Below, in pieces: positions 56,944 to 64,000 of a stretch of DNA of 64,000 nucleotides. The position numbers were made by a program, and so were the translations under genes. The notes beneath the pieces are model-generated. The model saw only the letters and a program-made list of their open reading frames with translations, was not told where the DNA came from and searched no databases. Origin of the DNA: Cristatella mucedo (lineage: Eukaryota; Bryozoa; Phylactolaemata; Cristatellidae); the NCBI GenBank assembly GCA_009760855.2, contig WPIO01000173.1, positions 347,501 to 411,500 on the forward strand, in the 5' to 3' direction. The number at the start of each line of letters is the position of its first letter. Position 1 is the stretch's first letter.

Positions 56944-57189
56944 TTCTGTAAATAATCAAGCAGGCCCACGTGAACTGCCTCTCTGTTGCACGTCACAACG
57001 CCGTGAACCTGCTGACTGCTGAGATTAGTGCTCATGCTTCGAAAAATACAGTAGCTCACACAAATAACAAAACAAATAAAAAGGAAAACTACTTTAATGT
57101 AATTGCACCTACATTATAATCGCTCTCTTGTGAGGACTGCAAGTCGGGAATACGGTCTATAGATAAATATAATAAATGTAATTCATTTT
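56944..57189. other. Upstream flank of the minus-strand TRIM exon
   Basis: No recognisable feature; the promoter of the TRIM exon would lie here if it is expressed. Confidence 0.3.
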
Positions 57190-57315
57190 TATAGAGCCAT
57201 AAGAGAACTTAATCTCTATTCGGGCGCTTAACATATATGCCTCGGAGCTCGAGCCCACGACCTCGGTCCGACCTTGGTCGGGGCGAGCAACCTAACCGCT
57301 GGACCAAACCAGCTC
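57190..57315 (-). mobile_element. SINE B, best-preserved copy
   Basis: The reverse complement has GAGCTGGTTTGGTCCAGCGG (box A), TTGCTCGCCCCGACC, box-B region GGGCTCGAGCTCC, then tail TTAAGCGCCCGAATAGAGAT TAAGTTCTCTTATGG. The tail is the LINE A hairpin (AGAGATTAAGTTCTCT loop and stem). Confidence 0.8.
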
Positions 57316-57584
57316 ATTTATCACTAGTCGGTCTAGCTCTACGTTACCCGACGGTAAGTTTCTAGGAATCTTTGTATCGAACGTAGAAGCTTTTCCCTTA
57401 AGACACCTGAATGACATCGGAAGTAGACATTTTGCCAACCCAGCAAGGATGGCAACGTGAAATGACAGTCGAGAGTGAACATGAGCAATTCAGCTGCACG
57501 AAATTCGTTATATACTTTACCGCTAAGTCTTATACAGCCCATGGTAAAAAAATTATACATACTACACTTATAGTGATAATTTTA

Positions 57585-57670
57585 AATGCGGTAAAGTACC
57601 AATAAGCACCCTCAGAGAACTCAATGTCTTCCTGGGCGCTTTACATTTGCTGCAAACGAACGCTGCTAAA
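57585..57670 (-). mobile_element. LINE A 3' end
   Basis: The plus strand shows GCACCCTCAGAGAACTCAAT..GGGCGCTTTACATTTGCTGC, the reverse of the family hairpin. Confidence 0.75.
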
Positions 57671-57924
57671 TTAAGACTGCTTTTGCACAGCTACTTAGTC
57701 AAGCTGTGCTAACGGGACACCGTAAGCAGCACGCCATCAAAATTTATTTTACCTAAGAAATTGGTTCCCTCCAAATGCAGGTGAAGCACTCAGGCCATGC
57801 CGACCAGTTACCTATTGGCCATGTCGTATCTGCCTTCCCTCGTAAATAGTTACACTAGTGCCGAATTTGATTGAGTCACTCTCTCAGTCCGCTTAATTAT
57901 CAAATTAATCTATACTGAAAAATT
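57671..57924. other. Unassigned spacer
   Basis: No recognisable feature. Confidence 0.3.
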
Positions 57925-57961
57925 ATTAACCCACAAGGCCTGCCGCGGCTTGGCTCCTTCC
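57925..57961 (+). mobile_element. Short LINE B fragment
   Basis: ACCCACAAGGCCTGCCGCGG CTTGGCTCCTTC matches 54777-54808 of LINE B (two mismatches or so) and stops exactly where the terminal-repeat element begins. Confidence 0.7.
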
Positions 57962-58925
57962 TGTGGTTCGGCATACAAAATGGTGGCCCAGAACAACGCA
58001 AACGGTTTATTGTACAAGGCACGGAGCAGCAAGACGCACGACTGCCTTCGCCCCCTTCTCACACTCGAGTCTCTCCTCCTCCACTCCTCTGGTTGACCCC
58101 GATGATTCATCGAGGACCACAACTGTGCAGCGGCCGACCCTGATGGTGAATACACCATCTGGCCACCAGCGGTTACCGGCCTGTGTCCATGCCACATCAC
58201 AGGCTCATTAGAGGAGCCGGCATACAGTCAAACTACACGCCCCCTTGACCTTAAGGTCACAAGTTTGCAGCACCCACACACGTAGCTGCAACGTACAGCA
58301 TGAACGAGGGCAGCATGAAAGAGCCTATCTAAGCAGCAATGAACGAGCCTATCTACGAACGATGCAAACTAGACCCTACACATCTTCGACATAGCAGCTA
58401 ACATCAATAGCTGACCCCACAGGCTACCTGACGGCTGATTGCAAGAGGCGAGCTGGTGCACGGCCTTTTGCGACCAGCCGGCAACATGGACAGCCGAACA
58501 TCGTCATCGAGCTGACGTCCACGGCCACTGTTTTTCGGACCTCAACCGTCGTCGCTCCATCCGCCTCTGCCGCCTCTGCCGATTCTTCTGCCGCGACAAG
58601 TGGCACTCACTCTGTTCGTAGCCATTTTTCTCGATCTCCCTCTCGAAGTTTAGCAGCCAGCCAACGAAGTCTCCGAAGCCATTGAAGCCTAGGGACGCTG
58701 CACAAGACATCTCCCAGGGCGTCATCAGCTCCATCCCACGAAATAGCTTGTGGTTCGGCATACAGAATGCTGGCCCAGAACAACGCCAACGGTTTATTGC
58801 ACAAGGCACGGAGCAGCAAGACGCACGACTGCCTTCGCCCCCTTCTCACACTGGAGTCTCTCCACTCCTCCGGTTGACCCCGATGATTCATCGACGACCA
58901 CAACTGTGCAGCGGCCGATCCTGAT
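57962..58925 (-). mobile_element. Terminal-repeat element, 0.96 kb (TRIM/solo-LTR-like)
   Basis: Direct repeats 57962-58144 (183 bp) and 58749-58925 (177 bp), about 93 percent alike, both start TGTGGTTCGGCATACA and end CCTGAT; they differ by one 6-bp CTCCTC indel and point changes. The 604-bp interior has a minus-strand frame from ATG at 58734 to 58504 (MELMTPWEMSCAASLGFNGF, then a basic Arg-rich tail), unlike any protein I recognise. The layout suits a non-autonomous LTR element in the minus orientation. The left flank is broken LINE B. No clear target-site duplication is seen. Confidence 0.6.
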
Positions 58926-59024
58926 AACACAAAGGACAGGGAGTCCATCCCTAAGATGACGGCCAGGAAGTCCCTTCCTGAGAGGGTAGCATCCACCCTT
59001 GGGTCTTGACCCTCATTACTGCAG
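58926..59024 (-). other. Possible LTR-element coding scrap
   Basis: The minus strand reads RVDATLSGRDFLAVILGMDS continuing straight into the terminal repeat. ILGMD resembles the end of a retroviral-type aspartic protease, so this may be internal sequence of a related element. Very short, uncertain. Confidence 0.25.
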
Positions 59025-60572
59025 CACTTCAATGTCTACATTCACTACTGACCTCGTCCTAAAGTTCACTTTAATCATTCAAAGAAGACAACTAGTCCTG
59101 GACCCGATTCCCACTGTCCTGCTTCTACCATGCATTGATCTGCTGCTGCCATGTAATGCAATGTATCTACTTTTGTAACTCCACAAAGTCATAAAGACTA
59201 TCGACACATGTTACGCAGGAGAGTTTTGCATAGTGCACTTATAGCCTAAGCGGCTTTCGGTACACACTCGGTAGCCAACAGAGCATATTAACATCTTCAA
59301 TATGTCATTAGCCTCAGTTCATGTACCAGCTCCTTTAGAAAAAAAAGCTGTAGTCAGGCCACTACTCAAGAAAAGCAACACTAGACCACGAGAACTTTAC
59401 CAACGTTCTCTCAGTCTCCCTTCTACCCTTTCTATCAAAGACACTGGAATGAGACGTGGCTGACCAGCTGAACTCCAATATTGAAACCTCAACACATTGC
59501 TAGTAAGTTCGAGTCTGGTTTCAGAGCTAACCACTCCACAAAGTCAGCATTTATTTTGGTTGTAAAACGACCTACTTAAGAATGCAGACTTAGAAAGAGC
59601 ATCGTTGCTTGTTTTACTCGATTTTTGGCAGCTTTTGATACTGTCGATCGCCAAGTACTTCTCATTGAGCACCTATCATCTCACCTGTGCTTCACTGGCA
59701 CTGCATTGCAATGGTTCAGGTCCTATATCAGTGGGAGACTCCAGAGTATTGATGCGAATGGACATAGATCATCAGAGAAATTTGGCAGCCCTCCGGCACG
59801 TGGAATTCTCTCAACTACCTTGCTGCATGTATTGATGACATCCACACACGATTGATGATGTATCTCCGTCAGTAACTCCACAAAGTCCATGCATTCGTGA
59901 CATCTCGTCTCGACTTCTGCAACTCACTGCTTACTAGCCTACCAGCATTTGCGATCGGGCGATTGCAGCTGGTGCAAAACTCTGCAGCTAGGCTTGTCTG
60001 TCGTGAGTGTCGCAATTGCCACATTACTCCACTTCTTGCCGACCTGCACTGGCTACCAGTCAAGCAACGGATTGACTTTAAAGGTTTTGTCGCTCACTTT
60101 TAGGTCCCTTCATTCTATGGCTCCAGCATATCTCTCAGATATACTCCCCCATCATGCCAAGCATCGTACCATCCGCTTTTCGGAATCAACAGCTTACCAA
60201 TGCCTCATACAAACCTTAAATCCTTTTGGAGACCCTGCATTTAATTCGTATGCTCCCAAAGCCTGGAACTCACTCCCGACTTGTGTCACAATATCCCTTA
60301 ACTTGACAACATTTAAAAAGAACTTAAAAACACCTTAGTGGGTCCCAGTGATTCGTCCTTCATGTGCTTATGCATGCTGACACTGTGCATGTTCCACTAA
60401 CCACACTTGCAAGCTGACCCTGTGCATGACACCCCTAACCATGTTATTCATTTTGTTTGCTAATCAGGCATGATATTACTCACTATTCAATCGCGTTTCC
60501 CTTTGCAGCAAATGTAAAGCGCCTAGAAGAAGATTGAGTTCTCTGAGGGCGCTTTATCGACGCATTATTAGT
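59025..60572 (+). mobile_element. LINE A with LINE B insertions
   Basis: Pre-RT (GACCCGATTCCCACTGTCCT) through RT (AAFDTVDRQVLL), C-terminus and 3' hairpin at 60505-60560. LINE B 3' ends on the minus strand interrupt it at 59155-59285 and 59855-59888. The second insertion coincides with loss of about 400 bp of RT (no YADD box). Dead element. Confidence 0.8.
59155..59285 (-). mobile_element. LINE B 3' end inserted in LINE A
   Basis: The reverse complement has CGAGTGTGTACCGAAAGCCG, GTAACATGTG and CTTTGTGGAGTTACAAAAGT, ending in TGCATTAC. LINE A sequence continues on both sides (CTGCTGCCATG | CATATTAACATC). Confidence 0.8.
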
Positions 60573-61510
60573 ATTCCCAGGAAACGAGCACGAGCAAAGC
60601 TGAAGTTTAATATGCTCATCAAACGCAAAGGAGAACTACTTCATAAATAAAGCAAGGAAAACAGGCAATATTTTGACCATCTGCATAATAGGAAACGCCG
60701 TGAAAATGTGAACGGCTTCAGGATGTGATTATTTTCACCTTAAAAGTGACCATTCCAAAGCAATCGAGTACTACTGGCGCCGACAAATTTTGACCTGCAT
60801 AATTGAAAAACTCTGAAATGTGAGTCTTTAAAATGTCATCAATTTCTCCTTAAACGTGACCCACAGCCAAGGTGAACAAGTCATCGAGAACGAGGAGGAC
60901 AATCGGCTATGTACAGATGCATGGGTGCAAGTGAGCATTTACCTCAAATTATTTCTGATTTTTTCGTAAAATTCGATACCTCGTGAAGCTAGCTTGATTT
61001 GTAGGCTTGCGTTCACTAACTACCGAAGGTGGCACTAGAGTTTCATCCCTGCGTCCAATTATCGGGACAGCTAAGCTTGAGTCTGTGCAAATTTCACCAT
61101 TGACTTCGAAATGGCTACCCTTAGACTCATTAGGAAACTTTATAAAAAAAAAGCTCCAGCCTTCTATATCCAACAGTAACTGAAAATAGCAACAGCTAGC
61201 GAACAGGAACAACAGTACCTATTGAGTAGCAACTTTTTAATCTGCAATACTATTTTATGTGACAGCCTGCAGACCTTTTTTTATGTGGAAAAAAGGATCA
61301 TGCTGGAATCACGGCATGAAATGCTAAAGCCAAAAACTCCAGGCAGTTATACCTAAGCTGACAGATATCCTTACCGTAATTAATCAATTAAAAAAACTTG
61401 GGCTCTGGCGTTGTTGTTACAGCTGCCCACAACTCATACGGCCTAGACTTCTGATTGCTTCAACTGGCTCACATACAGACAATCGAGTAGCCAGAGAAAC
61501 ATATAACACA
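60573..61510. other. Unassigned spacer, one possible exon
   Basis: A plus-strand stretch at about 60862-60930 is flanked by CCACAG and GTGAGC and encodes GEQVIENEEDNRLCTDAW, exon-like but isolated. Nothing supports it further. Confidence 0.2.
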
Positions 61511-61516
61511 TTTATT
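61511..61516 (-). terminator. Polyadenylation signal AATAAA of the septin gene
   Basis: TTTATT on the plus strand is AATAAA on the minus strand, about 750 bp downstream of the septin stop. The interval is free of mobile elements and fits a 3' UTR. Confidence 0.45.
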
Positions 61517-62264
61517 GAACAGCTGTACAGTGGGTGAAACATGTACACTTCATCAAAAAAGTCTAAACATCATTAAAATAACTGATATACGACACCGAGT
61601 CACCTGTACAACGGCCCCTCTCCCATGCAAGCTAAGGTCACCGATCAGCAGCTCATAGCAAGCAGCTGGACTGTCGGCAGCTGAGGGAGGGCAATGACGT
61701 GAGCATCAGTGCTTCCAGCCAGCACACGTATAAAATGGCATCGCCCAGATCTGTGCTCAGCACTGGCTTGGGCAGCTGCTGACGTCACTAGGTGCACCAG
61801 TTACTACTTACAAATGACACTGAACACCTGCCGATATAAAGGGAAGAAGGTCGGCCTCAAGGTCGTGTGCACCCCGGGCTTGCCAATCGCTGGCATGAGA
61901 CTGAAATAAGGGAGGGGGATGCCTACATGGCTTGGAGAGCCCGGAGTAGCCTGGGAGAGTTGGAAGCCTCGTTTCGGCGATAAACCGAAGCCACTTCCAG
62001 GCAGCCAGCCTCGGCCCGGAGCGGCCGATCTTGCCAGGCGAAAAAGCGAGTGCAGCGGCGCACGCAACGCCAGCCTGCGCGTCGCTGGGTTAATTTCCCT
62101 CCTTGCAAGTCGAGGTTATGAGTCAATGACGACGACGACGACGACGAGCCAGCAGGGTAGCGGGAGCAGGCGCCAAGGAAGCCTTCGCCGCGTCCAGCTG
62201 CTGCTGCTGCTGCGAGCTCTCCCTCCCTCTCCCTCCCTCTCCCTCTCTCTGCCTGCTGCTGCTG
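61517..62264 (-). other. Septin 3' UTR (putative), GC-rich with CAG, GGGAGA and TCG repeats
   Basis: Non-coding after the TAG at 62267-62265. It contains (CAG)n and (GGGAGA)n on the minus strand (62200-62262) and a (TCG)6-type run at 62128-62146. Some frames stay open through the simple repeats, but nothing indicates protein. Confidence 0.45.
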
Positions 62265-63711
62265 CTAGAACACGCCCTTCTTCTTCTTCTGTGCCCTGCG
62301 AAGCGACAGACGGGAAAATTCACAAGAAGGTAGAACCACATACAGCAGGCGCGGTCATTGCATTGACACCACAACGGAAGCAAGCTGCAAACGCGCACAG
62401 CCGATGTTGCTGAATTAGCTGACATTCACTTGAACCGTGTGAATGTCCAGAGGCCCTGTCCCCAGCTGGAAACACAACCACCAAAAACACTTTTAATCTA
62501 CAATTTTAGCTAAGCTTAACACTAATAGTTGCACGCCATAGTAGTAACACGTTCTGATATCATACAATGAGAATTCCTTCTACAACCAATGTATCATGCG
62601 AGCATGAGAATCAATGGATCATGCATGTGACACCGAAACAAGAAACTGGGTGATAGTCTAACAAGTCGGCCTGACGACGACGTCTGGAGGCAGCTTCGGG
62701 TGATCCGTCCTCTTCTTAAAAAAACTACTAGGTGATTTAACAGGCTCGTTTGTATGGCAGCAGAAGGACCTCAAAGGCTGCTATCACCACCGCTTGCAGA
62801 GGCAATCGAGGATCGTCCACCGCATGATTCGAACCCATTATCTTGGGACTTTGGTCGTGAAGAGCAACCGCCTTACCTAGTGGACCATCACGGCCGGAGA
62901 AGCCAGTGAGTCCACATCTTTGGTGATATGCCTTCGACTTCACACAAGAAACAAAAACCTCCATCGTACCCTAGTTCTGCCTGCCGATTACCTCTGTCCA
63001 GCCACAGTGGTCACATACACACACACATCACAAGCAAGAAAGGCGCGACAGTATCCCTATGTTACTGCCCACGCTCAGAAGTCGCAGTCGGGTGAGCAGC
63101 CCAGCCCGGCAATGCCTTCGAAAGCAAAAACCTACATGCATGGTTGCCGCTGGTGGCAGCAAGCCGCAACTTACTCGTCGGCACTTCCTGCCAACAACAT
63201 GGCAGCGTGAGCCCTCTGCTGATCGTCCCACATGGCCTTTTCAACTTCGAACTCCTTCCGCTTCGCGCCGAGCTCCGACTGCTGCGCCTCCACGCTTTTC
63301 TTCATCTGCTCAGACCGGCGTAGAAGCTGCAAAGCCCAGGCATCGGGCAAGCGAGTCAGGTGGCAACGTCTGCTGGCCGTGTGCACGCGCCATCGACGAG
63401 CCTCGCACTGCTGCATCACATGTTTGCACAAAAAGGGGTGTGCCCAGCTCGAAACCGAGCCTTTCTACCTCCACCTGCTTACGGTCCCTTAGGAGGCATC
63501 AAAACTCCACAGAATACGCTGGCTCACAGCACACTCATACCACGGAACAGATGCCTGCCAGCCCGGGACACTCACGTCGGTCTCCGAGTCCTTGAGCTTT
63601 TGTATTTTCTCCTTGACCTTCATTTCAAAGACCTGCTCCATTTCTGCCTCCATCTTCTTCATCTTGAGTAAATGCTCTTTCTTCTCCTCTTCCATTTGAC
63701 TCAGTGGATCC
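62265..63711 (-). CDS. SEPTIN7-like: Septin-7-like GTPase, C-terminal exons (partial)
   Basis: Three coding exons on the minus strand: 63711-63576 ([20 protein letters not shown] ... KLKDSETD), 63326-63175 ([15 protein letters not shown] ... LLAGSADE) and 62295-62265 (AQKKKKGVF, stop TAG). Acceptors TTTCTTCAG, CTTTGCAG and CGCTTCGCAG; donors GAC|GTGAGT and GA|GTAAGT; phases agree at both joins. The sequence is the septin C-terminal coiled coil, with [12 protein letters not shown] and the Lys-rich end of the SEPT7 group. Septins assemble into filaments at the cell cortex and cytokinetic ring; SEPT7-type subunits pair through this coiled coil. The GTPase domain lies to the right, outside the window. 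Unspliced, exon 2 would end in a TAA hidden in its own donor. Confidence 0.9.
62296..63174 (-). other. Septin last intron
   Basis: 879 bp, donor GTAAGT whose GTAA supplies an in-frame TAA if retained, acceptor TCTGTCGCTTCGCAG. It contains a SINE A at 62735-62895 in the same orientation as the gene. Confidence 0.8.
62735..62895 (-). mobile_element. SINE A in septin intron
   Basis: The reverse complement shows GCCGTGATGGTCCACTAGGT, AAGGCGGTTGCTCTTCACGA, GGGTTCGAATCATGCGGTG (box B), GATAGCAGCCTTTGAGG, and ends GTTAAATCACCTAG. The head is well preserved, the tail shortened. Confidence 0.8.
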
Positions 63712-64000
63712 CTGAAGAAAGAGTGTCGACAGTGGAGCGCTCATAGGATGGAGCACGGCATTACATAACTGCCGACTTTTGTGAGCAGAGTAATTGCAAA
63801 CAGATGGGTTGGACCTTGGATTCGCTAGAGCTACCAATAAAATGCTAGACATACCACGATTTGATGTCAAAAAAATTCTGCAATCTGCCTGGGTCATGAT
63901 CATTGAAATTGCTCTGCCTCTGTGAATAATTAAAATTATAAAAACAACTTATTCTAGCAATCACATTTGTACAGCACCCTAAGAAAACTTAATCTCTCCT
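63712..64000 (-). other. Septin upstream intron, with LINE A/SINE B tail at the edge
   Basis: Intron sequence running off the window. 63950-64000 reads on the minus strand AGGAGAGATTAAGTTTTCTT then AGGGTGCTGTACAAATG, the hairpin tail shared by LINE A and SINE B; the spacing ending in ACAAATG resembles SINE B. Confidence 0.5.

Noticed and set aside
60862-60930. Exon-like stretch between CCACAG and GTGAGC
   Set aside because: An isolated short open stretch with no partner exon. Splice-like dinucleotides this close together are common by chance.
63173-63431. Septin exon read as ending at TAA 63171-63173
   Set aside because: The TAA lies in a GTAAGT donor; a phase-compatible exon 879 bp away supplies the expected Lys-rich septin end.
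1-64000. CRISPR arrays, prophage, operons, riboswitches
   Set aside because: No regularly spaced identical repeats or ribosome-binding sites. Introns, SINEs and LINEs show that this is animal nuclear DNA.

Overview
This is a 64 kb piece of a metazoan nuclear genome. The evidence is spliced genes with GT-AG introns (75 to about 1,280 bp), a septin, RING/B-box (TRIM-type) genes, and a very high density of decayed non-LTR retrotransposons and tRNA-derived SINEs. There is no bacterial operon structure, rRNA, CRISPR array or functional tRNA gene. Very short introns (75 and 108 bp) beside a TRIM expansion would suit a sponge or another early-branching marine invertebrate, but nothing seen proves the species.

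Host genes. (1) A three-exon plus-strand TRIM gene (14682-18212, about 712 aa): RING, two B-boxes and a coiled coil in exon 1, a 69-nt linker exon, and a beta-propeller-like domain in exon 3. (2) Three more copies of that propeller exon: a decayed one at 2682-3605 and two intact ones (31653-32988 and 39821-41134) that look like stand-alone propeller genes started by an 8-nt coding mini-exon. (3) A second TRIM N-terminal exon on the minus strand (56943-55841) carrying one in-frame amber codon and one frameshift. (4) The last three coding exons of a septin-7-like gene on the minus strand (63711-62265). (5) A possible two-exon small membrane protein at 13308-13739.

Two segmental duplications shape the region. 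Block A (about 1190-5885) and block B (about 16200-19010) share the propeller exon and flanks. Blocks C (about 29816-34360) and D (about 38636-42345) share the stand-alone propeller gene, its promoter and 3' flank. Later insertions present in only one copy (a LINE in A, a SINE in B, a SINE and a LINE in C) give a relative chronology.

Mobile DNA fills most of the rest. LINE family A (L2/CR1-like, about 3.6 kb, 3' end a GCGCC...GGCGC hairpin followed by ATT repeats) has more than 25 fragments, a near full-length copy at 8688-12308 and the best RT at 52085-53866. LINE family B is best seen at 53867-55232. SINE A has a tRNA-like head and a tail also seen on some LINE B copies. SINE B has a tRNA-like head fused to the LINE A 3' hairpin. 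A Ty3/gypsy remnant (36195-38580) is split by a LINE A insertion. There is also a Tc1/mariner transposase remnant (14138-14398) and a 0.96 kb element with 177-183 bp terminal direct repeats (57962-58925). A 56-bp inverted repeat around a (TA)n core (12796-12973) and a degenerate array of about 80-bp period (19025-19865) stand out as unexplained structure.
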